A stretch of DNA of 64,000 nt. It comes from Medicago truncatula (lineage: Eukaryota > Streptophyta > Magnoliopsida > Fabales > Fabaceae). The stretch is from the NCBI RefSeq assembly GCF_003473485.1, contig NC_053046.1, positions 37,781,832 through 37,845,831 on the forward strand, in the 5' to 3' direction. The translations under genes and the position numbers were made by a program. Shown here piece by piece: positions 10,548 through 21,019 of this stretch (positions are counted from its first letter, which is position 1; the number at the start of each line of letters is the position of its first letter). The notes under the pieces are model-generated. The model was not told the DNA's origin. It ran no database searches and worked only from the letters and a program-made list of their open reading frames with translations.

Positions 10548-11988
10548 ACTCATACTTTTTTTTACTTCAATGAAAATTTTCATTCCTAAGTTGTTTAACT
10601 CACAAATATCATATATTTCTTCCTTAAAAAATCATATATTTCTCTCCCATCTATACACTTTCAAATGCATAAAAGTAAGAGTCATGCTAACATGCGCCCT
10701 ATGAGCTCATATTAATCATTTCATAAATAGTAAATATTTATTACAAAACATTAATTTTCAACCTTTTAAAGAATAAATTTGCAGAATTTCCATTTTAGGT
10801 TTTCTAACATATGCTCCTAAACATTCTCTAAAAGTAATATTATAGTCGTATGGAACTCATTTAGTCAAAAGAGAAAGAAAAAAAATCACATCAAACTCAC
10901 TATTAAGGTATCTTAGATATGCAACTTTGACTAAATCTATGAAAACCAAGATGTGCCACTCCAAAGCAATATTTTATTATTAGAAGTCTCTATGTTACTT
11001 TCATTAGAGAATGAAAGGAATAAAAAGAGAAGTTTTGTGTTATGCTTAAACTTCTAAGATACTTTACACGCCACTTCCAAAACGATATTTTAATAGTCAA
11101 TTTATTTATTTATCTTTAGGGCATTTAATAGCATTTGCCAAATACCAGCCAAATTATAGGAGGGACTCCGATTCATATAAGAAAAATTCAAACCTCACTT
11201 TTGAATTAGAAGAAATTAGAATTAGATTCTTCTCCTTAGAAATTAGGAAAACAATACATCAAGTGTAAAGATTTGTTTGATCGATCGCGTATATTAAAAA
11301 TAATATTTACAGCTAGTATTTACAAAATTCGACTATTTAGAAGTCCTACGCTAACTCATTTTGAAACGTTTTCGACCTACTAACTCACTTTATATATATG
11401 ATCATAGCTATAAGTTTAGATTGATAGTTAGGGTAAAAAAATATATTAAGGAATAAAGTGATTTTTTATTCCAAAAACTAAACATAGTAAATAGTAGAAT
11501 TTTTATTCGAAAAACCAAAAATTGCTTGGTCACATAAGCTATTGACTTCTGTATCAGCTTCTTCTTTTTTACGTAACTTCTATATCAGTTGATGGACCAT
11601 GTTCTCGAATCCATATTTATATTTTTAAGAAATAGACCTTCATGCACGTTCTTAACTTGATCAACTTTTAAAATTCACATATATACCGAAACAACTAGGT
11701 TATGGTCTTATGGACCAAAAAGGCATGTTATACTTTAATAGCTACCTAAGAGTTCATATAGGCTTGGAGGCAGATACATAGATTCAGTTCAGCATTAAAT
11801 GAGTATGCCTCAGCCGATTATAATTTATCTACAAATACTTCTATTTATTTTACTAATACGCAATTAGGATCTTTGACGCTAAATAGACGCTACAAAATAT
11901 TCACACAATTTATATTCTTAAATTCGGTATAAGATTAATCTTCGAGTCAACAACATCATACCATCAAATATTTTTATGAGAAGTTTTA
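10548..11988. other. Intergenic, no gene seen
   Basis: AT-rich sequence with only short ORFs. The first five bases (ACTCA) are the presumed sirevirus target duplication. I see no RNA gene or clear repeat ends. Confidence 0.5.
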
Positions 11989-12157
11989 ACAACACTCTCT
12001 TTTTAACCGTTTCTCTAATACTCACCCTCTCATTGGATAAAATCAATGTGAATCTCATACTTTAGAAATTGATCTCACATAGAGTAGTAGAGTCCATATT
12101 GATTTCATCTAATTATAGAATAAGTATTAAAGAAAATGTTAAGAAAAAGAGTGTTGT
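11989..12157. mobile_element. MITE with about 60-bp imperfect TIRs, flanked by TA
   Basis: ACAACACTCT at 11989 pairs with AGAGTGTTGT ending at 12157, and the similarity continues inward for about 60 bases (TTCTCTAATACTCACC against TTCTTTAATACTTATT). Both ends are flanked by TA, fitting a Stowaway-like (Tc1/mariner) or Tourist-like element. No coding capacity. Confidence 0.6.
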
Positions 12158-12646
12158 TAGCATTCTTCGTACTTCTATTTTATGTGGGTACGTAACAATT
12201 CTATATTAAGAGTATGGTTCTTTTAATATCTATAACACCTACTAAAATTTGTACAAATTAAACCATGCATGAGAGTTGAGACCGAGTAATAAATACTCGT
12301 GGAGAGAAGTTAGAAAATGAAGAAAAAATGATATGGTTGTGTAATGTTTCACACGAACTTGTTAGGTCCTTGTGTGACAATAATTTATTGGGCAACAGTA
12401 GTAGACATAAATCACATCACCTCCATTTCGGTTGAGAAAACATTCATTCAATTCAATACAATTATTTAATGGTTTCATTGGTTTAGACCATAAGCTAAGG
12501 ATATTGTCCCTTCTTTGGGCGGTTGCAACTGCATGACTGCCTAATTAATATACATCGTGCCACCTCTCTTTCACCCAGTTCATCCTATCCTTTCTGGTAG
12601 TTAGTTAGTTGGTGTGGAAAAATCCACTCACTCTCTCCTGATTAAA
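12158..12646. other. Intergenic, no gene seen
   Basis: AT-rich; no convincing ORF, RNA gene or repeat boundary found. Confidence 0.4.
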
Positions 12647-12648
12647 TA

Positions 12649-12770
12649 CTCCCCGGTCTTATTTATAAGAGAAAGTTAGGTCAACAAAAATTGATGTATC
12701 TGATTAAAAATTCAGTCTAGATACATTTTTTGTTGATCAAATATTCTCTTATAAATATGATCGGATGGAG
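12649..12770. mobile_element. Stowaway-type MITE, 122 bp, TA target duplication
   Basis: The ends CTCCCCGGTCTTATTTATAAG and CTTATAAATATGATCGGATGGAG are inverted copies of the well-known Stowaway (Tc1/mariner) tip. TA at 12647-12648 and 12771-12772 gives the target duplication. The whole element folds into a hairpin. Confidence 0.88.
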
Positions 12771-12772
12771 TA

Positions 12773-14207
12773 TAAGTTAAAATAACTAAGTTCAAACTTA
12801 ATTAAGTTGTTTTTTTTTTAACAGCTAGTTAAGTTGTTTATATTTTAGACTCATAGACATAATTTCTTTTTTTCTTATAATTAAATTTGTTGGGTCTAGT
12901 GAAAGATTTTAGACTCCCACAACATGCTGAATCAAAATTCGAATCTTAAAGGAAGATATTATTCACATTTAATATCTAACACGCTTCGAATATACGATTA
13001 CTTCCGCTACTTGAAAACCCACAAAGAATTGAGAGAAAGTATAAGTAATATTATAATTAAAAGAAGGTGACACCTAGGCTTAACTAATTTTGTAAGTGGA
13101 GTAAAAATTAATTTGTGAGTATTAGGTTTGTTATCACAATTCTTTTAAAGTGATCTAGAAAAACCTTAGAATAAACTTGATTATAAAAAACTTTTATTTA
13201 GATGATGAAAGGTTTTTATATGCTAAGTTGAAAGCGCAATTTTTCATTTTACAGGATTTTGAGTACATTGAGGTGTTTAGTATTCAAATCTCAACCCTTA
13301 CATATAACATTACATCTCACTGTCAAATGAATTTGCTCACACGAGGACCGCTATTAATTTTGTTGAGAATATAAAGTAGTTTTATAATGTAATAGGAATA
13401 TTATTTTTCAGCAAGCATCAATAGATATTTAAGCTAGCATATGAAAAACTCAGCCTATATTTCATGACATATCTGCACCTAAAACTAGGCTTAACACCAC
13501 TCTTAATTACAGTATGACTCGGTTTATGTTAGGTTTGCTTCCATTTTCAGAACGATCATCTAACCGCACGTCCAAATTACACAACATTAATTAATTAGTT
13601 AACCTTTTTTTTCTTTCAAATTTCTTAGTTTCCAACCTCTCAATGTGGGTAAACTACATTAATTTTTTATTTAGCACTCAAAATCTCAATACACTCTAAG
13701 TAGTATACTAGATATTTGTAGATGATATATCCATCCAGCTCCTAATTAATTAATTAATGTAGTACGAATTTGGTTTGAATGTGAATCTAGAACTAGAAGC
13801 TTGACTTTGTCCATTCATGCAATAGAAGTAAGTAGGTGGCTACTCACGAATTTATTCATGGTTTTTCACGGTGAGTCATCTTCAACTTTACACGTAAGGA
13901 GTGCAAAGAAAAGTACATATTTCATGTATAATATATGCACAACAAATTATTCAGTTATTATTTAAACATTCTATTCTACCAAAAAAATAAATAATAAACA
14001 TTCTTCTTTTCTCTTGATGATAAACATTCTTTTTTGCGTATGGATATTATTTAAACATATATACTTAATGTTGTAGTTATTATAAATATATATAGGACCA
14101 CGATAAATGATAAATACAGTGAATGTCTTGTATTAATTCCTCTTCTAAATTGGAGAAAATTTTGTATATTACGATTAATTAACTATTCCATGTTGCTTTG
14201 GGCCATG
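12773..14207. other. Intergenic, no gene seen
   Basis: AT-rich noncoding DNA. Around 13260-13330 there is a degenerate GTATTCAAATCTCAACCCTTACAT string resembling, on the minus strand, the B-box part of the SINE-like repeats seen near 41720 and 52220. Nothing else can be supported. Confidence 0.4.
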
Positions 14208-14210
14208 ACT

Positions 14211-14356
14211 CACTACTAGAAAAAGCAAAATTTGGGAGAAAAATTTATGACGGAAAACATAAAATTCCTCACAAATTCCTTGGTCGTAAAATTTAGTGAC
14301 AGAATTAGAGAGGAATTTTATGTTTTCCCTCACTAATTTTTGTTTTTTTAGTAGTG
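14211..14356. mobile_element. CACTA-type MITE, 146 bp, 3-bp target duplication ACT
   Basis: It starts CACTACTAGAAAAA and ends TTTTTTTAGTAGTG, the CACTA (En/Spm) terminal signature. ACT flanks both sides (14208-14210 and 14357-14359). Inside the TIRs an 18-base perfect inverted pair, GGAAAACATAAAATTCCT, extends the hairpin. No transposase remains. Confidence 0.9.
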
Positions 14357-14448
14357 ACTCTAGGTCTTAATTTGGATTATTAGTACCAATTGAATTATAT
14401 ATGATTTGGATTGTTCACAGGTTCAATATCCAATCGAATTTTATAAAA

Positions 14449-14630
14449 GGGTTTGTCTAACATGTGCAATATTGCACATGTTAAGGTAACTAAAAGTAGC
14501 AAATTTTTATTGAAACCAACAATTATTTAACAAAAAGTTATATATTTAATACAAAATGTTCAAGTTCCAATGCAAAGTTACTATTTTAAATTTCTTAACA
14601 TGTGCAAATTTGCACATGATAGAAAAACCC
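14449..14630. mobile_element. Mutator-type MITE with palindromic tips, 182 bp, 9-bp target duplication
   Basis: The exact direct repeat TTTATAAAA flanks it (14440-14448 and 14631-14639). The ends GGGTTTGTCTAACATG and CATGATAGAAAAACCC are inverted copies. Each tip carries its own palindrome: 26 perfect bases at 14458-14483 and CATGTGCAAATTTGCACATG near the right end. A 9-bp duplication points to the Mutator superfamily. A related element sits at 20514. Confidence 0.85.
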
Positions 14631-14639
14631 TTTATAAAA

Positions 14640-15805
14640 ATACATATCAAGCTATATAGAATAAAAGTCAGATCATATTTTAATTACAAGATGATATATT
14701 TATCATTATACTAAAACTTTTTCTTTCAAAAACAAACTTTTCATGCATGCTATACAAACTTTCAGTGTTATTATTATATATATAATAATGTTTCAAGCAG
14801 TAAAACTTTCTTGTGCTTGGTTGTGATTTATTGATGCATTACCTTTTGCTTTTGAAAAAAAAAATTATACATGGATGTACTACAATATATATTTTTTAAC
14901 ATTAAATATCTAGTTTTGTAATGTTAATAATTAAATTTACAATTGTTTTGAACTCGGTCAAAATCCATCTGGTTTGGACTCGGGTCCGATTTAGAACCTG
15001 GGAGCAGGCGACATCATACAATAGACACATCCAACATTTTATTGGATAATCGCCTGGGCAAAAAGATCATGACCATCCGGTCTTGATCCAATGCAAGAGG
15101 ACCACTTAGATGGCCTAGAGTTTTACTTTTGCACATTAGGGTTTGAGAGTATATATAAAGACAAAAATGGTACATGTGGATACCTGACCGAACTCATCCT
15201 AACTTTAACAAGGAAAACTCGAATTATGTGAGATTGCATTTAAATTAACTCCGATTTCAAAAGGTTAATTATACAGGGCGATTAATATTGACGTTTATAT
15301 CTGTCTATCCTACGTGCATCCTAATTACACTTTCATGTCTCTTAAATTAGAAACTCTTAAACAAACCCTTAAATTGAATTCACATGTTTATTTGTATTGT
15401 TTAGGTAAGTCTTAAACAAGTTGTTTCATCTATATTTTGAATTAGAGCATAACTAAATTGGTTTAAAATTGGTGTTAATTACATGATGAAATTCAAATAG
15501 GCAACCGAATTGCACATTAAGTTAAGGGGGTGCTATAATTCAAATCAACTAATGTCACCTTTGGCCAAGAGAAAACTTCCATTCCCACCGCAAAACGGTT
15601 TGTTGAATTCCTGTCCCATGAATAATAGTTGTGCTAGTATTGTCTATACAATTTATGGTTCCCAACAACTTATTCACCCGAATTTCAAAAGATCAAACTT
15701 CCATAAATAAGTAGTATACTCCTAACCAATATTTATTTCTTCACAAGTCCACCTCTTTAACACACACTCCATACTCACGTACGTATACTCAAAAATTAAC
15801 ACAAC
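14640..15805. other. Upstream region of the GDSL gene
   Basis: Noncoding. CATAAATAAG near 15702 is a possible TATA element about 100 bases before the GDSL ATG. A short ORF at 15510-15710 shows no recognisable motif and is probably chance. Confidence 0.4.
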
Positions 15806-18038
15806 ATGGAATTTCAATCAAAGCTACTTGCATTATGCTCCTTGCACATTTTGTGCCTCCTATTGTTTCATTTGAACAAGGTAAGTGCAAAGGTTCCGGC
15901 AATAATCGTGTTCGGAGACTCTTCCGTTGATGCCGGGAATAACAACTTCATTCCGACGGTTGCACGGAGCAATTTTCAGCCGTATGGACGTGACTTTCAA
16001 GGCGGAAAAGCGACCGGAAGATTCTCAAATGGGAGAATACCAACCGATTTCATAGCAGAATCTTTTGGTATAAAAGAATCTGTGCCTGCTTACTTGGATC
16101 CCAAGTATAATATTTCAGATTTTGCAACTGGGGTCAGTTTTGCTTCTGCTGCTACTGGTTATGATAATGCAACTTCAGATGTACTTGTAAGTCCATCTTC
16201 TCTTAATACTCAAACTAGTGAAATATGAGAGTTCAAGTGCATACAATACATTTCTAGTTTCAGGAACTTTTTTTGGTTGGAAATACTAAACTTTTTTTGG
16301 TTGGAAATACCAAGACATTTTATCTTTAATCAAATCTCAAACTTTTTTTGGACTTTATTTTATAACAGAACTTCCCAGACAATCTCAAGTATCACTTTAT
16401 TAAAGACTATTTTTAGTTATATTTTCCACAAATATGGAAATGTAAAAAATAGACATAAAAGTACATTCTTGTCAAAACAAAAAATGAAGAAGACATAAAA
16501 GTACATTTCATCCATCACACCAATGTCTTTAAATATTTATGAGAACTTATTTGGGATTCAACTATGTTCCTACTATATCAAAAAGCTTAGATCTTACTAT
16601 ACGTTCTTAATTTTCATTTTACTAGCCAGTCCATTTCCTTTTAATTTGTATAAGAAATATATGCATAGCTAATTCAAAATAAATAAGTGGCTTGAAATAA
16701 AATTTTCATCCCTAAAAATATATAGTGAATTTTGATTTCAGTCTCTTAAAAATAAAACGGGATGTTTTCACCCTCACAAAACATTCCATTTCATTTCTTG
16801 TCCCTAATCGCTACTTTATGCTCATATTAGGTTATGACTCTTGTATCTTCAAAATGTTTCTAAGTTATGTTCAGCTATTATGTTTAACCCCTGTATGCAC
16901 ATATTTTGTTCAAGAAATGTCAAGGACATGTCTAAATTATGTCCTATAGTGACCAAAAACAAAACGGAAAACAAATTTTCCGAGGGTGAAAACATCTCAG
17001 TTTTTTAGGGACTAAAATCCAAATTTACTATATTTTTAGAGACCAAGAACTTATTTAACTCTAAATAAATTTATAAAATAAATATTATGTCATTTTAAAA
17101 GTATGTGTGTGGTTCCTTTGTTTCTTCTCTGTTTCTCTGTCTTTCATAAGAAAACTGAAATGATTTCCTTGTTTCATTAAAATAAATAAATAGCTTATGA
17201 TATATACTGATTTAACATATATAATAATGCAAAATATATGATTTTTGATGCAGTCTGTGATACCATTATGGAAGCAATTAGAGTACTACAAGGACTACCA
17301 AAAGAATCTAAGTTCATATCTTGGTGAAGCCAAAGCAAAAGAGACCATATCCGAATCAGTACACCTTATGAGTATGGGAACAAACGATTTCCTAGAGAAT
17401 TACTATACCATGCCAGGAAGGGCATCACAATACACACCTCAACAGTACCAAACTTTTCTTGCTGGAATAGCTGAGAATTTCATAAGGAATCTATATGCTC
17501 TTGGTGCTAGGAAGATTTCTCTAGGAGGGTTACCTCCAATGGGATGCTTGCCATTGGAGAGAACTACAAATTTTATGGGCCAGAATGGTTGTGTTGCCAA
17601 CTTTAATAACATAGCACTTGAGTTCAATGATAAGCTCAAGAATATTACCACTAAGCTCAATCAGGAGCTCCCTGATATGAAATTGGTGTTTTCAAATCCC
17701 TATTACATTATGTTGCACATCATAAAAAAACCTGACCTCTATGGTATGTTATAGCAGCAGATAATATAATTCAATATTTTTCTATATAAATTACCATTAT
17801 GAAGCACATTATAAATTTAAATATTTTTCTTTTGTTCACAGGGTTTGAATCAGCCTCAGTGGCATGTTGTGCTACTGGAATGTTTGAGATGGGTTATGCA
17901 TGCAGCAGGGGCAGCATGTTCAGTTGCACAGATGCTTCAAAGTTTGTCTTTTGGGACTCTTTCCATCCCACAGAGAAAACAAATAACATTGTTGCAAAGT
18001 ATGTGGTGGAGCATGTGTTAGCTCAATTTTTAGAATAA
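15806..18038 (+). CDS. GDSL esterase/lipase, 355 aa, three exons
   Basis: Exons 15806-16186, 17254-17743 and 17842-18038, all with GT/AG introns and frame kept (phases 0 and 1). The product opens with a hydrophobic signal peptide (about residues 1-28, then KVPAIIVFGDSS), so it is probably secreted to the apoplast. SGNH-hydrolase landmarks are all present: block I GDSSVDAGNNN with nucleophile Ser39, block III GTNDF with Asn171, and the C-terminal DSFH (Asp329, His332) completing the triad. The length is normal for plant GDSL enzymes, which act on cutin, wall or lipid esters; the substrate cannot be told from sequence. Intron 1 contains a TIR element. A relic of a close paralogue lies at 46664-47027. 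The ATG at 15806 is the first in frame before the signal peptide. Confidence 0.93.
16263..16312. repeat. Short tandem duplication in GDSL intron 1
   Basis: AACTTTTTTTGGTTGGAAAT occurs twice back to back with a period of about 25 bases. It lies early in intron 1 and does not touch the splice site. Confidence 0.7.
16696..17058. mobile_element. TIR element inside GDSL intron 1 (about 360 bp)
   Basis: The left end (CCCTAAAAATATATAGTGAA, then GATGTTTTCACCCTC) is repeated inverted at the right end (GAGGGTGAAAACATC, then TAGGGACTAAAAT, then CTATATTTTTAGAGACC). The arms are about 70 bases. No clear target duplication was found, so ends are approximate and the superfamily is open; Mutator-like is my guess. 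Confidence 0.6.
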
Positions 18039-18376
18039 ATAGTACTACTACTTGTGGAATTTTATATATTGTGATCTCACCACTTTTGCACATTCACCAT
18101 AAAGGCTTTCTATCTGTGGTTGCATGTCGATGTGTGTGTATAGATATATTTATATATGTCAGAATGTTAATACAGCACTTTTATCATAAAGTATGCTGAT
18201 ATTTAGAATATAAGTCATTTTGTTTGGACTAATATATAAGTTTTCCTTTGTGTATTCGTCTTCAAATATTTGTTCTATTATATGAGCAGCATGTTGTGTT
18301 CACGTTTATAGAGATTTAGGCCATGTTTTGGAGGGTGAAAATATTACTATAACATTTTCTACATCCGTATATAATC

Positions 18377-19481
18377 GTTTTTTTGAACTGGTAACAAGAA
18401 TTGATTACCAAAAGAGGAGGCACAAGATGTGCTAACCAAAAATCTAGATACAATGTCTGAGATAATACAAAATGCCACATAACAACAAAAGCACAATAGA
18501 GAAACCATTCCAAATGCCAAAGTTAGCAAACAGATAAAAAAAAGATATGTACCACTTCATAACTTTAAGCCAATCTAAATCTATTGAAAGGAACTCTAGC
18601 AATCAACTAAACCTGCATGAATCACCACAGCCTAGAACACCCAGCAGAACCACAGAACTATGCTTCAAACAAGCATACCTGACAAACACAGCAGAAATGC
18701 ATTAACAGACAAACCGCAAAAACTGCCGATAAAATGATACCAACCCGAGCCATTTTGAGACCAGCCTGCACAAATACTATTCCCTAACCACACATCTGCT
18801 CTTAATTGAAAAAATCTGATGAAAAGGCCACTACAACAAACAAACGCCCTGCATCTGGCAGAAGCAAAAACCAGCCTCACAGAAAGTTGCCAACAAATTT
18901 GACTCTCCATCTTCCCCTTTGATCCTTACAGGCCAACATAGACATTCCAAAACGCCCCAAGCACTCCCCCACCCGACACTAACATACCCCCTACAAAATG
19001 CACAAAACCCAGCACTAGTACATGAACTGCACTTCTTTCAACAATCCTTCCCTATGTACTGCAACAAAACTTGCTCCTACTCACCCTCTCTGAACCTCCC
19101 AGCCTCTAACAAACCCTCTGCTTCAGCCCACCTATGAAATTGCAACGAACGAACGTTGCACTCCTGCTTCGGACTCGAAAAAAAGTCAACACTGCAATTT
19201 TTCTGCACAGATGATCCAATGGCATATCTGCACCTGCAATGACAAGCAACCAGCTACACTCCTGCCTCGTGTACGAATGGATTGAACATGATCAATCCGC
19301 AAACAAAAACTGTGACACTCAATTGACCCATACTAACTTTCCTCCAGAACCACCAAGGACTCAACTAGCAAACACTTCCCAATTATACACCCCTTTCCTG
19401 CAAATCCCACAACCATTACCTCTCCTTCCTTCCGCGAACTCCTGATTACGCTTCCTTGAGTTCCCCCACGAGGCCTAAGCA
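18377..19481 (-). mobile_element. 5'-truncated LINE (3' tail), about 1.1 kb
   Basis: The sequence TATATAATC flanks both sides (18368-18376 and 19482-19490). On the minus strand the insert ends GGTAATCAATTCTTGTTACC, then AGTTC and a short A run, matching plant LINE 3' ends from memory. Base composition is clearly richer in GC than the surroundings. Direct repeats plus a 3' A tail indicate target-primed reverse transcription. No intact domain remains; the insert appears to be mostly 3' untranslated sequence. Confidence 0.68.
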
Positions 19482-19643
19482 TATATAATCTAAATTTTGA
19501 TGTCTAACCCGGAAAAGTTTTTTTTGTTTTTTGTTTCTCCCTTAAGTTGAAGTTATTTGTGTTAAATCAAATACCTATCATATTGTCAAACTCCTGGGAG
19601 AAAAATATGTAAATGAAAATCAACTCAAAGTAACTCACTCTTT

Positions 19644-20486
19644 GGGTGCGTTTGGCCCAACTTTTTTGAGACATAAAAGCTACTTTAAACTTAAAGTTAA
19701 AAATATGAGCTTTAGAAATTAAGTTTAAGTTGTTTGGTAAATTTTTCTTTTTATTTCAAAATCTATTTTATGTTAAAGTGTTTGATAATATTTTTAAACA
19801 AAATGAATTGATTTTAAGAAAGTTCATATTTCATAATAAATTATGATAAATAAATAAATATTTTTAAAATGAAACAAACATTTATTTTAGGGGAAAATGA
19901 ATCAAAAATTATAAAAATATTATATATAAAGAGGTGAATAAGATTTATAAAAATTCTTTGTCAAAAAAAAAGATTTATAAAAATTCATACATTATGGACC
20001 TATGAATTTACAAAGAGCACATCATAAATAATATACCATTCCTTTAAAAAAAATAGTATACGCATTGTCAATAAAAAGTATCAGGATGCCAATTTGTGAA
20101 TAGTAATTTGTATAACTAATTTGTTGATACCATTAATAAAAGATAACCATTTTTTAACTAAACAAATTATAGCAATTAAAAAAAAATGGTAAAAACAAAC
20201 AAAAAACAATAAACAGCAATTGTAGACCACATGCATGCCGTAAGAAATCAAATAAAATGAAACATAAAATGTGCTCAATGGGATTCGAAGGGGAAATCTA
20301 GAAAAAAGTTGCCGAGAATTCTTAGAATTAGGTTTCAACAACTTTAACAAAAGTTATTTATTTGTGTATTTTACACACAAAAAATAAGCAACTTTTTATA
20401 CTAAGTGCTTCTCAAGAAATATGTTTGGCCCAACTTCTCCTTTTATAATGTAGAAAAGTCAAAAATAAGTCGGGCCAAACACTACC
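19644..20486. mobile_element. Non-autonomous TIR element, GTTTGGCCCAAC-type ends
   Basis: GGGTGCGTTTGGCCCAAC at the left is mirrored by GTCGGGCCAAACACTACC at the right, with a second inverted GTTTGGCCCAACTTCTCC just inside the right end. The interior is AT-rich without a believable ORF. No target duplication could be matched, so exact ends and superfamily (hAT or Mutator) are open. Confidence 0.55.
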
Positions 20487-20513
20487 TTTGACTAAAACTA
20501 TGCAATATTAAAT

Positions 20514-20668
20514 GGGTCATGTTAACCAGTACCCCGGGGGCACTAGTTAAGGAACCTAAAAAAAGAAAGTTTTAAAATGAAAGTGACACTTTTTATGTTT
20601 TTGAAGAGTTGACAACACAAGTTCCAATGCAATACTTACTGCATTTGACTCAATAGCTCAGATTACCC
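20514..20668. mobile_element. Mutator-type MITE, 155 bp, 9-bp target duplication
   Basis: ATATTAAAT is present at both flanks (20505-20513 and 20669-20677). The element starts GGGTCATGTTAACC and ends GATTACCC. Near the left tip there is a 28-base near-palindrome centred on CCCCGGGGG. Inner sequence CAAGTTCCAATGCAA also occurs in the 14449 element, so the two belong to one family. Confidence 0.75.
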
Positions 20669-20677
20669 ATATTAAAT

Positions 20678-21019
20678 TGATCCTCCTAGCTCAGATTTAC
20701 ATACGACAGTTCAAACAGCCACTCAATAGATGAAGGATAACAATGGATTGACTATTACTATTGATTATTGGAAGCATTTCAATAAGACAACATTTCTAGT
20801 TATTATCCTGAGTTTGAAAGATGAAAAACTAAGACAGCATGTACCAAGGGGTAAGCAATGGAATTTGGAACAGATAATAATAGAGAGACAATATCAACAA
20901 CAGAAATTAAACATGCATCAAAGACAGCTTATTTCTTTGAAAGGCATTTCTTACCTTTAAAAAGTAAGTACAGGGTTTAGCAAGGCGTGTATGTATATAC
21001 ATCTCAACAAAATTTCGTA
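20678..21019. other. 3' flank of the mTERF gene
   Basis: Noncoding; probable 3' untranslated region of the minus-strand mTERF gene. The short plus-strand ORF here has no recognisable motif. Confidence 0.4.

Noticed and set aside
15510-15710. Short ORF upstream of the GDSL gene
   Set aside because: No family resemblance, no splice link to the GDSL exons, and composition like intergenic DNA.
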